64,000 bases of DNA from the NCBI RefSeq assembly GCF_030269365.1, contig NZ_BSTF01000009.1, positions 124,001 through 188,000 on the forward strand, written 5' to 3'. The notes below the pieces were generated by a model. That model ran no database searches and was not told the origin of the DNA. It saw only the letters and a list, made by a program, of their open reading frames with translations. The position numbers and the translations under genes are program-made. The DNA comes from Lentzea sp. NBRC 102530. GTDB lineage: Bacteria; Actinomycetota; Actinomycetes; Mycobacteriales; Pseudonocardiaceae. This document shows positions 32,340 to 40,016 of this stretch, one piece after another (the first letter of the stretch is position 1; each line of letters opens with the position of its first letter).

Positions 32340-33479
32340 TCACTCAGGAGAACGTTCGGTCTCCCCCGGTTCATCCCCGTCAGGTTGTGACGTAACCATT
32401 ACGGACCGGGCTTCGATCACTTCACCCAGGTAGCGCATGACGACGGCCACGGCCGCGGCCACCGGAACCGAGAAGAACGCCCCCGCGATGCCGTACAGGG
32501 AGGTACCCGCGGTCACGACCAGCAACACCACGGCCGCGTGCAGGCGCAGGCTGCGGGACTGCAGGATCGGCTGCAGCACGTTGCCCTCGACCTGCTGCAC
32601 CACGATGACGATCACCAGCATGATGATGGCCGTGGTCAGGCCGTTGCTCACCAACGCCACCAGCACCGCCAGCGCCCCCGCGATGAACGCGCCGATGATC
32701 GGGATGAAGCCGCCGAGGAACGTCAGCGCGGCCAGCGGGATCGCCAGCGGCACGCCCAGGATCACCAGCCCGAGGCCGATGAACACCGCGTCGATCAGCG
32801 ACACGATCGCCTGGCTGCGGATGAAGCTGCCGAGCGTGACCCAGATCCGCTCCAGCACGGTGGTGACGTGGCCGCCGGCGCGCTCGCCGATCACCGAACG
32901 CACCCACGGGGTGAAGCGCACGCCGTCCTTGACGAAGAAGAACGCCAGCAGCAGCGCGACCAGGCCGGTCACGACGCCGGACGTCACCGCGCCCGCGCCG
33001 GTCAGCAACCCGCCCGCGATGGAGCCGATGCTCGACTTGATCTGGTCGACGCCCTGCGAGAGGAGCCGGTCGAGGTCGCTGCCCTTCAGGTTGAACGGCG
33101 GCCCGGACGCCCAGTCCTGCAACTGCTGCACGGCCTTCTGCGCACTCTGCGCGATCTCCGGCACACCGGAGGCGATCGACGACGAGATCGCCGCGATCAC
33201 ACCGCCCAGCACGCCGAGGCCGACGACCAGCACGATCGTGGCGGCCAGCGCCGAGTTGAGGCCCTTCGACATCATCCACCGCGCCGGGGGCCACAGCACG
33301 GTGGTGATCAGCAGGCCGAGCAGCACGGGCATGACGACCACCCACAGCTTCCCGACCAGCCAGAAGACCATCCAGAAGCCGAGCGCGGCCAGCGCCGCGC
33401 GCAGACTCCACCGCGCGAGCCAGCTCACGCCGTGCCCGATGGCCTCACCCTTGTCCGCCCACCTGCGATCCCGTTCCAC
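32340..33479 (-). CDS. AI-2E family (PerM-type) transporter
   Basis: A 379-residue membrane protein with about eight helices: a first pair (34-66), one at 75-100, a long soluble region with helices and GLLTGAGAVTSGVVTGLVALLLAFFFVKDG, and a final cluster IDAVFIGLGLVILGVPLAIPLAALTFLGGFIPIIGAFIAGALA. The GGFIPIIGAF and Q-x-x-EGNVLQP motifs are family signatures. Some members export autoinducer-2; most have unknown substrates. GTG 33479 lies at the edge of a 21-bp palindrome. The tail is charged and disordered. Confidence 0.88.
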   Translation of the reverse strand: MERDRRWADKGEAIGHGVSWLARWSLRAALAALGFWMVFWLVGKLWVVVMPVLLGLLITTVLWPPARWMMSKGLNSALAATIVLVVGLGVLGGVIAAISSSIASGVPEIAQSAQKAVQQLQDWASGPPFNLKGSDLDRLLSQGVDQIKSSIGSIAGGLLTGAGAVTSGVVTGLVALLLAFFFVKDGVRFTPWVRSVIGERAGGHVTTVLERIWVTLGSFIRSQAIVSLIDAVFIGLGLVILGVPLAIPLAALTFLGGFIPIIGAFIAGALAVLVALVSNGLTTAIIMLVIVIVVQQVEGNVLQPILQSRSLRLHAAVVLLVVTAGTSLYGIAGAFFSVPVAAAVAVVMRYLGEVIEARSVMVTSQPDGDEPGETERSPE

Positions 33480-33497
33480 GACGCACAGTGTGTCGTG
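33477..33497. repeat. 21-bp near-perfect palindrome at the AI-2E gene start
   Basis: CACGACGCACAGTGTGTCGTG, symmetric except for one G/T pair, overlaps the GTG start codon of the transporter gene and could be a repressor site or a 5' mRNA hairpin. Confidence 0.35.
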
Positions 33498-33531
33498 ATC
33501 TAGCCCGTTCGGGTGGCGGGACGCGCCGAAT

Positions 33532-33927
33532 TCATCCCCGGCCCCAGAACGCGTCCTCCTCGGCGGGGTCGGCGGTGTACAGCCACACCTCGACGACCGC
33601 GCCGTCTACGACGCGCATCACGTCGACGCCGACGCCGTCCATCTCGGCGCCGGAGCGCTTGGCCGTCCAGTGCACGGGCGCGGCCACGATGTCACCGTTG
33701 AGCATCAACGGGGCGTTGCGCTTCAACGAGAAGGTGCCCTCGGACACCTCCATCATCCCGGCGATCATGGCGCCGACGGCCTCGCTGCCGCGGTGGACGC
33801 CGGAGAACCGGTTGTCGCCGGGCTGGTGCCACACGACGTCGTCCGCGAACTGGGCGGCAACGGTGGCGAAGTCACCCGACTCCAGCGCCTCGAAGTAGGT
33901 GGTGACGACGGCAAGCGGGGTGGTCAT
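33532..33927 (-). CDS. SnoaL/NTF2-like protein
   Basis: A 131-residue single-domain NTF2 fold: VVTTYFEALESGDFATVAAQFADDVVWHQPG at the N-terminus and MDGVGVDVMRVVDGAVVEVWLYTADPAEEDAFWG at the C-terminus. Members include polyketide cyclases, isomerases and proteins of unknown role. ATG 33927 follows TTGGAGAAA. Divergent from the HxlR gene, so probably its target. Confidence 0.82.
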   Translation of the reverse strand: MTTPLAVVTTYFEALESGDFATVAAQFADDVVWHQPGDNRFSGVHRGSEAVGAMIAGMMEVSEGTFSLKRNAPLMLNGDIVAAPVHWTAKRSGAEMDGVGVDVMRVVDGAVVEVWLYTADPAEEDAFWGRG

Positions 33928-33970
33928 GGGGTTTCTCCAATTCGTTGGGGTTGCCCTATGCTCACCAAAA

Positions 33971-33982
33971 GTAACCAATTAC
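33971..33982. promoter_or_regulatory. Candidate HxlR operator
   Basis: GTAACCAATTAC (arms GTAA/TTAC) lies between the divergent SnoaL and HxlR genes and is followed ten bases later by GTAACTAA. HxlR-family sites often contain GTA...TAC halves; assignment is by position and symmetry only. Confidence 0.4.
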
Positions 33983-34012
33983 CTCAACGTAACTAATGGA
34001 CGGAAGTGCGCC

Positions 34013-34381
34013 ATGTCACAGACGATGCCGGACTTCAGCGTGCTCGCGTCCACGTGCCCGTCCCGCACGAGTCTGGCGCGCATCGCGAACAAGTGGACGG
34101 CGATGGTCGTCTCGGTGCTGGGCGGCGGCCGCACCCGGTTCGGCGACCTCAAGGTCCAGCTCGACGGCATCAGCGGCAAGGTGCTCACCGAGACGTTGCG
34201 GGACCTCGAACGGGACGGCCTCATCACCCGGCACGTGCACGCCGAGGTGCCGCCGCGGGTCGAGTACGAGCTGACCGCGCTCGGGCGCACGCTCTACGAC
34301 CCGCTGTTCGCGCTGTGCCGCTGGGCCGAGGAGCACATCGCCGAGGTGCTCACCCACCGCGAGGCCTACGACGCCCGGTGA
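34013..34381 (+). CDS. HxlR family transcriptional regulator
   Basis: A 122-residue winged-helix regulator. The N-terminal Cys15 in STCPSRTSLARIANKWT matches the redox-sensitive position of HxlR/YodB proteins. FGDLKVQLDGISGKVLTETLRDLERDGLITR is the recognition helix and wing. Start ATG 34013 gives the usual N-terminus. It likely responds to electrophiles or oxidants and controls the divergent SnoaL-like gene (inference). Confidence 0.9.
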   Translation: MSQTMPDFSVLASTCPSRTSLARIANKWTAMVVSVLGGGRTRFGDLKVQLDGISGKVLTETLRDLERDGLITRHVHAEVPPRVEYELTALGRTLYDPLFALCRWAEEHIAEVLTHREAYDAR

Positions 34382-34394
34382 CCCGGAGGGCCGC

Positions 34395-34591
34395 ATGTCC
34401 TTGCCCACCGACGAAACCGCGCTCACCACGAAGTCCGGCATCTCGCTGGTCCACGGCCAGGAGCCGGCCAGCGGGCCGCGTGGTTCGCGGTGAGCGACGT
34501 CGGCCCGGTGATCGCCGCGTTCCCCCACCTGGGCGACGACGACCTGCGCGCGGTGCTCAGGCGGCCGTGCCCGCGGGTGCTGGAGGTGTGA
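34395..34591 (+). pseudogene. Possible frameshifted small ORF remnant
   Basis: After an RBS-like GGAGG, ATG 34395 opens a 32-codon frame (MSLPTDETALTTKSGISLVHG...) that stops at 34493. A second frame then reads protein-like (WFAVSDVGPVIAAFPHLGDDDLRAVL) to a TGA at about 34591. Joining them would require a frameshift near 34460. No family recognised; it may be noise. Confidence 0.25.
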
Positions 34592-35735
34592 GCACGCCGT
34601 CGACGTCCGGCGCGACCGAGCCGCGGATCAGGTTCCGCGCGACCGGCAGCCCGGAGAGCCGGAACGCCAGGTCCCGCACCGAGATCCGCCACGCCGACGC
34701 CGGCGCCATCCAGCCGATGAACCGCCGCCCGAACTCCTGGGTGCGCGCCACCGCGGGCTTCAGCCGCGCCTGGTACCGGTCGAACGCCCCGTCGAACCCG
34801 GCCGCGAGCTCCTCCGCCAGCACGTGCGCGCCGGTCATCGCGAGCGACGCGCCGTGCCCGGCGAACAACGACACGGCACCGGCCGCGTCCCCGACGAGCA
34901 CGACCTTGCCGCGGTGCCACACCGGCACGTCCACTTGGGACACCTCGTCGAGGTACACGTCGTCCGGCACCACGGAGAGCAGCTGCGGCGCGACCCACCC
35001 GAGGTCGCCGAACCGCGCCCGCAACTCCGCCGCCGGATCGGCGGGGACGGCGGGCGACTCCGCCCGGTAGAGCATCAGCGCGGCCATCGACCCGTCCCGC
35101 ACGGCGTAGCAGCCGATCATCCGGTGCGGCACGGTCAGCATCTGGTAGCGGTACCCGATCCGCGTGCTCAGCTCCTCGTCCCGCAGCGAGAACGCCGCCA
35201 CGTGGTGCCCGAGGTACCGCACGAACTCCTCACCGGGCCCGAACACCAGCTCGCGCACCCGCGAGTGCACCCCGTCCGCCCCCACCACGAGGTCGAACTC
35301 GCCGACGGACCCGTCGGCGAACGCCACCCGGCCGTCGTCGATCGCGGACACCGTGGTGCCGTACCGGATCGGCGACCGCACGTCGTCGCGGACCACCTCG
35401 GCCAGGTCGCCGCGCAGCAGGCTGATCACCCCGTCCGCCACGGCCTCGTAGGCCGCCGTCGAGATCTCGCCGCGCTTGCGCCCGCGCGAGTCCACGCTGG
35501 TCACCGACGAGATCGGCGCCCGCCGCCGTTCCAAGGCCGGCAGCAGGCCCATCCGCCGCGCCACCTCGTGCCCCGGCCCGAAGAAATCGATCATGAAGCC
35601 GCCCGCGCGGAACGACGGCGCCCGCTCCACCACGAGGACGTCCCAGCCCGCGCGCTCCAGCCACCAGGCGGAGGTGAGCCCGGCGATCCCCGCTCCGACG
35701 ATCAACGCACGCTGTTGGGCGTTCGACTTAGGCAT
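34557..35735 (-). CDS. FAD-dependent monooxygenase (PHBH-like)
   Basis: A 392-residue group-A flavin monooxygenase. The Rossmann GxGxxG is LIVGAGIAGLTSAWWLERAGWDVLVVERAPSFR. The DG motif is DLVVGADGVHSRVRELV, and the second FAD motif is GKVVLVGDAAGAVSLFAGHGASLAMTGAHVLAEEL. The family hydroxylates aromatic or polyketide rings or inactivates antibiotics such as tetracyclines. No clear biosynthetic neighbours. ATG 35735. Confidence 0.9.
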   Translation of the reverse strand: MPKSNAQQRALIVGAGIAGLTSAWWLERAGWDVLVVERAPSFRAGGFMIDFFGPGHEVARRMGLLPALERRRAPISSVTSVDSRGRKRGEISTAAYEAVADGVISLLRGDLAEVVRDDVRSPIRYGTTVSAIDDGRVAFADGSVGEFDLVVGADGVHSRVRELVFGPGEEFVRYLGHHVAAFSLRDEELSTRIGYRYQMLTVPHRMIGCYAVRDGSMAALMLYRAESPAVPADPAAELRARFGDLGWVAPQLLSVVPDDVYLDEVSQVDVPVWHRGKVVLVGDAAGAVSLFAGHGASLAMTGAHVLAEELAAGFDGAFDRYQARLKPAVARTQEFGRRFIGWMAPASAWRISVRDLAFRLSGLPVARNLIRGSVAPDVDGVLTPPAPAGTAA

Positions 35736-35750
35736 ACGCCCAATCTAGCA

Positions 35751-36518
35751 TCACGGATGCATCCTGCGACTGCTCCGCCCGCTCGTCCAGAACCAGAGAC
35801 CGGCCACGACCAGCGCCAGCACGCCCAGCCCGATCGCGCCGTCCGGGATGCCCTGCTCCTGCGACTGCGCCTGCTGGTACTGCGAGTTCGGCTGCGGCAA
35901 CGGTGGAATCGACGGCGTGGGCGCGGCCGAGGACGGCTGCGCGACGAGTGCGAGCGGGATCGCGTCGGTGTCGGCGAAGTCGACCATCCCGGTGGCTTCG
36001 AGCACCGTCATGTGGTCGAGCACGGTGTCCATGCAGACCTTGGCGTAGTCGCGGATCGCGGTGTTGCGGGTGCCGGTGCGCACGGTGGCGAGGAACTTGT
36101 AGACCACGCCGTGCGCCGCCCGCAGCCGGTTCGCGAACACCCGGTCGAACTCCTGGCTCTTCGCGGGCGCCGCCTGCATCTCGCCCAGCCAGCCCTGCTG
36201 CGCCTCGTTGGGCTGCGTCGGCAACTGCACGCCGAACGTGCGGGAGAGTTCCAAGGTCCGGCGGTCCAGGTCGGCGTGCCCGTCGATGAGGTGCCGCCCG
36301 GCCTCCCGCACCTTGGGGTTCGCGGACTTCTCGAGTCCCATCCGCCCGGCGGGCCCCTCCCACAGCCCCGCCAGGGCCACCTTCTGGAGCAGGTCGCGCC
36401 CGGCCGGCCCCATCGGCCCGAACGAGGTCTGCACGTAGTCGGGTCCGAGATCGGGCTGCGCGAGAGCGGGCTGCGCGCCCAGCAGCAACGTCAGCACGGC
36501 GACGAGGAGTATGCGCAT
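35751..36518 (-). CDS. DUF4142 family secreted, membrane-tethered protein
   Basis: A 255-residue protein. Signal peptide MRILLVAVLTLLLGAQPALA. A ferritin-like four-helix DUF4142 domain follows (about 45-175: GRDLLQKVALAGLWEGPAGRMGLEKSANPKVREAGRHLIDGHADLDRRTLELS, then RLRAAHGVVYKFLATVRTGTRNTAIRDYAKVCMDTVLDHM). A Pro/Ser/Gln linker precedes a C-terminal membrane helix and a short basic tail (SSRRMHP). Divergent from the MarR gene with a shared operator candidate. Function of the family unknown. Confidence 0.85.
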   Translation of the reverse strand: MRILLVAVLTLLLGAQPALAQPDLGPDYVQTSFGPMGPAGRDLLQKVALAGLWEGPAGRMGLEKSANPKVREAGRHLIDGHADLDRRTLELSRTFGVQLPTQPNEAQQGWLGEMQAAPAKSQEFDRVFANRLRAAHGVVYKFLATVRTGTRNTAIRDYAKVCMDTVLDHMTVLEATGMVDFADTDAIPLALVAQPSSAAPTPSIPPLPQPNSQYQQAQSQEQGIPDGAIGLGVLALVVAGLWFWTSGRSSRRMHP

Positions 36519-36554
36519 GCCGGGGGGTACGGACGGACCCCGCGAGCCCGACCG

Positions 36555-36567
36555 TTGCACAGTGCAA
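36555..36567. promoter_or_regulatory. Candidate MarR operator
   Basis: TTGCACAGTGCAA, a perfect inverted repeat (TTGCAC-A-GTGCAA), lies in the 95-bp gap between the divergent DUF4142 and MarR genes. Confidence 0.5.
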
Positions 36568-36613
36568 TGTTTATCTTTTCGTTATCAACGGCGAGCCCTG
36601 TAGAACTGGGCGG

Positions 36614-37102
36614 GTGAGCGATGTCGACGACCTGACCGACGCGGTCCTCACCGCGTCCCGCCTGCTCGTGGCCGTCTCGGCGCGCTCGCTCGCCGCGGTC
36701 GAGGAGACGCTCACGCTGCCGCAGTTCCGGATGGTCGTCCTGCTCGACTCGCGCGGCCCGATGAGCCTCACCGCGCTCGCCGACCTCCTGCAGGTCAACC
36801 CGTCCACGGCCAAGCGCATGATCGACCGGCTGGTCACGTCCGGCATGGTCGAGCGCGAACCGAACCCCGCGACGAAACGCGAGGTCGTGGTCGTGGCGAG
36901 CGCCGAGGGCAGCCGGGTGGTGCGCCAGGTGATGGCCCGTCGCCGGGCCGAGATCAGCACGATCGTCGCCCGCATGCCGGAGCACCTGCGGCACGGCCTG
37001 GTGCAGGCGCTGACCGCGTTCGCTGAGGCCGGGGGCGAACCGCGCTGGTCAGCCGCCGACGAGACGTCGCAGCGGCCCCGCGACCACGCCGAAGTCGACT
37101 GA
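36614..37102 (+). CDS. MarR family transcriptional regulator
   Basis: A 162-residue regulator. LPQFRMVVLLDSRGPMSLTALADLLQVNPSTAKRMIDRLVTSGMVEREPNPATKREVVVVASAEGSRVV is the winged helix with its wing. GTG 36614. It likely controls itself and the divergent DUF4142 gene. The last 54 nt overlap the convergent TetR gene, the longest tail-to-tail overlap here. Confidence 0.88.
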   Translation: MSDVDDLTDAVLTASRLLVAVSARSLAAVEETLTLPQFRMVVLLDSRGPMSLTALADLLQVNPSTAKRMIDRLVTSGMVEREPNPATKREVVVVASAEGSRVVRQVMARRRAEISTIVARMPEHLRHGLVQALTAFAEAGGEPRWSAADETSQRPRDHAEVD

Positions 37103-37606
37103 CGGGTCCAGCGCGCGGTGCAGCACCAGCCCGTCGATGGCCGCGCCGATCAGCAACGCGACCGCGTCGGCGTCCGGCACCCCGGCGGCCCGCAGCCAGT
37201 CGGCGATCCGCGCCCGGAAGTCCACGACCAGCGCCGACAGGCCGTCCCGCAGCGATGGCAGCCGGTGCGCCGCGAGGAACGCCTCCGCGAGCAGCAACGA
37301 CTCCGGGTCGGTGCCGGTGAAGCGGGCCAGGTCCGCGAAGATCCGCTCGACGCCCTCGGCCGGTGCGACGGCGCGCACCGCGTCCGCCGACTCGGCCAGG
37401 ATTCGGGTCGCGAACTGCAGCGCGGCCGTCGAGAGCAGGTCGGACACCGACGAGAAGTGGTAGTGCACGAGCGCCGGGTTGACGCCCGCCCGTTCGGCGA
37501 CCAGCCGAGTCGTCACCGCGCCCCAGCCGACCTCGCCCACGAGCTGGGCCGCGGCGTCGATCAGTTGTTCACGGGTGCGGCGGCCTCGGTCGGCTGAGTT
37601 GGGCAC
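37049..37606 (-). CDS. TetR family regulator
   Basis: A 185-residue repressor: TREQLIDAAAQLVGEVGWGAVTTRLVAERAGVNPALVHYHFSSVSDLL forms the HTH (residues 11-58), followed by a C-terminal ligand domain. No obvious target is divergent from it; the gene upstream is separated by a terminator-like palindrome. It overlaps the MarR gene convergently. Confidence 0.85.
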   Translation of the reverse strand: MPNSADRGRRTREQLIDAAAQLVGEVGWGAVTTRLVAERAGVNPALVHYHFSSVSDLLSTAALQFATRILAESADAVRAVAPAEGVERIFADLARFTGTDPESLLLAEAFLAAHRLPSLRDGLSALVVDFRARIADWLRAAGVPDADAVALLIGAAIDGLVLHRALDPSVDFGVVAGPLRRLVGG

Positions 37607-37623
37607 CTGGTCAAACTACTGGT

Positions 37624-37672
37624 GCGACTCGGGAGTCGCCCGTCCCCCCGAGGACGCGCGACTCCCGAGTCG
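37624..37672 (-). terminator. Nested-palindrome hairpin downstream of the CU044_5270 gene
   Basis: CGACTCGGGAGTCG (37625-37638) and CGACTCCCGAGTCG (37659-37672) are each palindromic and are exact reverse complements of one another, giving either one 14-bp stem or two small hairpins. Position fits a terminator for the gene ending at 37707. Confidence 0.55.
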
Positions 37673-37706
37673 GCTGTTCCTCCCGCGCCCCGAACGCGGG
37701 TGGAAG

Positions 37707-38741
37707 TTACTTCCCGCCCTGCGAGTCCACGATCTTCGTCGTCACCGACGAGGACTGGCGGACGGTGCCCTTGTCGAGGCCGCCCTGGTCGTCGGGCAGG
37801 TCCTCGGCGATGGTGTCGCGGCCACCGATGTAGTCACCGTTCTCCGGGTCGATGATGATCTCGGTGAACTCGGACAGGAACTGGACGCCGAGCGCGACGC
37901 CCTGCTTGCCGTCGAGGTTCGCCCGCTGCTCGGTCACGACCAGGCCGGGCAGCAACGCCAGCGCACGGAAGATGTTCGCGCGTACCTCGGCCGGGAACTC
38001 GCCGGACTGCAACGCCTCACGCGCCTGCTGCAACGCCCACCCCTCCGGGCCCCCGCCGGCCTTCAACCTCTCCAGCAGTTCCTTCGGGTCCTTCGGCAAC
38101 GAGGCGACGAACTCCGGCGTGGGGTTGTGGAAGTCGCCGACCGTGCACCGGTCCGGCTGCCCCTCCGCCATGTAGGAGTACTTGCCGCACGCGCCGCGGA
38201 ACTCCTGGCCGTTCTTGAACGCCGAGCCCGACTCCGGCTGACCGGTGCCCTCGTGGCCGGGCACCCACTTCGACGGCTGGACGGTCGCCCGGAACAGCCA
38301 CTCGTCGCGCCGGTCCGCAGGGATCCACTCCTCGTTGGTCATGTCCGTGGACGACGCCTTCGCGCCCTCCGCCGAGGTGATGCCTTCGTAGCGGGTGCGG
38401 ACGTAGCGGAACTGGCCGGGCGCGAGCGGCTGGTCGACGACGCGGGCGGCGAGGTCGGCGGCCTTGGTCAGCTCCTCGGCGGCGGTCGCGGAGTTGCCGC
38501 CGGTGCCGGTGAGGTCGACGGTCGAGGCGGCGAGGCCCGTGCCGGTCAGCACGGTGACGGCGGCCGCGGCGGCGAGCCAGCGCACCTTGTTCTTCCTCTT
38601 GGGCGGTGCGACGGCGCGGGTCTTGAGCGCGGCGGCGAGTTCGGCCTTGCCGGCGGCGACGTCGAACCGGACGGGCTCGTCACCGGCCTTCGCAAGGGTG
38701 GCGTCGAGCACGCGGTCGAGGGTCTCTGGCTGGTCAGACAT
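37707..38741 (-). CDS. CU044_5270 family protein (sigma-factor partner)
   Basis: A 344-residue protein. A cytoplasmic N-terminus (DQPETLDRVLDATLAKA) is followed by a basic stretch and one membrane helix (VRWLAAAAAVTVLTGTGLAAS, about 53-73). A large extracytoplasmic domain follows (QFRYVRTRYEGI, EEWIPADRRDEWLFRATVQPS, LLERLKAGGGPEGWALQQARE). The architecture and position directly after an ECF sigma gene match the CU044_5270 family, which probably acts as a membrane anti-sigma-like protein. ATG 38741 overlaps the sigma gene end by 8 nt. Confidence 0.8.
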   Translation of the reverse strand: MSDQPETLDRVLDATLAKAGDEPVRFDVAAGKAELAAALKTRAVAPPKRKNKVRWLAAAAAVTVLTGTGLAASTVDLTGTGGNSATAAEELTKAADLAARVVDQPLAPGQFRYVRTRYEGITSAEGAKASSTDMTNEEWIPADRRDEWLFRATVQPSKWVPGHEGTGQPESGSAFKNGQEFRGACGKYSYMAEGQPDRCTVGDFHNPTPEFVASLPKDPKELLERLKAGGGPEGWALQQAREALQSGEFPAEVRANIFRALALLPGLVVTEQRANLDGKQGVALGVQFLSEFTEIIIDPENGDYIGGRDTIAEDLPDDQGGLDKGTVRQSSSVTTKIVDSQGGK

Positions 38742-39321
38742 GGCTGTCCTCGGTGAAGTCGTGGGCGGTCGCGGCGAGACGGGTGCGCAGCCGGGCGCGG
38801 CCGCGGTGCAGACGGGTCCGCACGGTGGCCATCGGGACGTCGAGCGCCACGGCGATCTCGGCGGGCGTGAAGTCCGCCCACGCGTGCAGCAGCAGCACCT
38901 CCCGTTCCTCGATCCGCAGCTCGGCGAGCCACGCGGTGAGCGGTCCGGCGAGGACGTCGGCGTCCGCGGCGGCGCTCACCCGGTCACCGATGTCGGCCAC
39001 GTCGGTGCGGGCCGCGTGTTCCTTGCTCCACGCCCGCAGCTTGCGTTCCTCGGCGCGGACGTGACCACGCAACAGGTTCGTCGCCACGCCGTAGAGCCAG
39101 GCCCGCACCGCGTCCGCGTCGTAGGCCTGCCCGGCGCGCTGGTCCCACAGCACCAGGAACGCCTCGGAGACCACGTCCTGCGCGGTGTCGGGACCGACCC
39201 GCCTGGCCACGTAGCGGTGCAGCCGCTCGGCCGTCGTTTCGTACAGCTCCAGCAGCGCGGCCTCGTCCAGCACGGCCGGCGCCACCTCTGGTGTCAGCGC
39301 CACGGGCGCCTCGGTTCGCAC
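38734..39321 (-). CDS. ECF-type RNA polymerase sigma factor
   Basis: About 195 residues. Region 2 is LLELYETTAERLHRYVARRVGPDTAQDVVSEAFLVLWDQ then AWLYGVATNLLRGHVRAEERK; region 4 is EEREVLLLHAWADFTPAEIAVALDVPMATVRTRLHRGRARLR. GTG 39321 is chosen; GTG 39303 in the same frame is possible. Coupled to the CU044_5270 gene that likely controls it. Target promoters are not predictable from the window. Confidence 0.88.
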   Translation of the reverse strand: MRTEAPVALTPEVAPAVLDEAALLELYETTAERLHRYVARRVGPDTAQDVVSEAFLVLWDQRAGQAYDADAVRAWLYGVATNLLRGHVRAEERKLRAWSKEHAARTDVADIGDRVSAAADADVLAGPLTAWLAELRIEEREVLLLHAWADFTPAEIAVALDVPMATVRTRLHRGRARLRTRLAATAHDFTEDSHV

Positions 39322-39391
39322 AGACCTACCTGGACGCAGGCCCCCGGAGCGTTCCCGCCGTGTGCCCACCGCCACATCGTGGGCCCGCCGG

Positions 39392-39958
39392 TCAGATCTC
39401 GCGCGGGAACGGGTGCCGGTCCGCGAACTCCGCGGCCAGCATCCCGAACATCACCATGTCGTGGTGGCGCCCGGCGAAGAACTCGTGGTCGCGCAGCCTG
39501 CCCTCCTCGGTGAAGCCGAGCTTGCGGTGCAACGCGATCGAGGCGTCGTTGAACGCCCAGACGCCCGACTCGCACTTGTGGAACCTGCGTTCCCCGAACA
39601 TGTAGCCGAGCAGCAGCCGCACGGCCTCCGTGCCGTAGCCGCGGCCCTGGTGCTGGTTCCCGATCGTGATCCCGTACTGGAACCGGCCCGCGTGGTAGTC
39701 GGCCATGCCGGTCGAGATCAGCCCGATCGGCGCCCGGTCGGCCAGCGACTCGATGGTGAGCATCATCTTGTCGTTCTCGGAATCCTTCAGCGCCAGCTGC
39801 TGCGCCCATTCCCGTTGTCCCGCGGCGGATCGCGGCGGGAGGATCCGCCCGGCCCTGCGCGCGTCGTGCGTGTTGGCGTCGTAGGCGTGCAACGGCTCCC
39901 AGTCCTCCGGCTCGACGCCGCGCAGCCGGACGAGTTCTCCTACCCAGAGAGAGGTCAT
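39392..39958 (-). CDS. GNAT acetyltransferase (RimJ/RimL-like)
   Basis: A 188-residue GNAT protein. LVRLRGVEPEDWEPLHAYD starts the RimL-type fold, YGITIGNQHQGRGYGTEAVRLLLGYMFGERRFHKCESGVWAFNDASIALHRKLGFTEEGRLRDHEF contains the acetyl-CoA loop (Q-x-R-G-Y-G) and the N-x-x-S-x-x-L...GF motif. It acetylates a protein N-terminus or small amine. Divergent from the LexA-like gene with 58 bp between. Confidence 0.9.
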   Translation of the reverse strand: MTSLWVGELVRLRGVEPEDWEPLHAYDANTHDARRAGRILPPRSAAGQREWAQQLALKDSENDKMMLTIESLADRAPIGLISTGMADYHAGRFQYGITIGNQHQGRGYGTEAVRLLLGYMFGERRFHKCESGVWAFNDASIALHRKLGFTEEGRLRDHEFFAGRHHDMVMFGMLAAEFADRHPFPREI

Positions 39959-40004
39959 GGGCTTGATCGAACGACCACCCGATCGTGTCTGGCAACCCGA
40001 TTAC

Positions 40005-40010
40005 TACTAT
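40005..40010 (+). promoter_or_regulatory. -10 element of a leaderless lexA-like promoter
   Basis: TACTAT ends 6 nt before the ATG at 40017, so transcription would begin at or next to the start codon. No ribosome-binding site is seen, which agrees. No SOS-box-like TCGAAC-N4-GTTCGA is visible in this gap. Confidence 0.5.
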
Positions 40011-40016
40011 CGCCGG

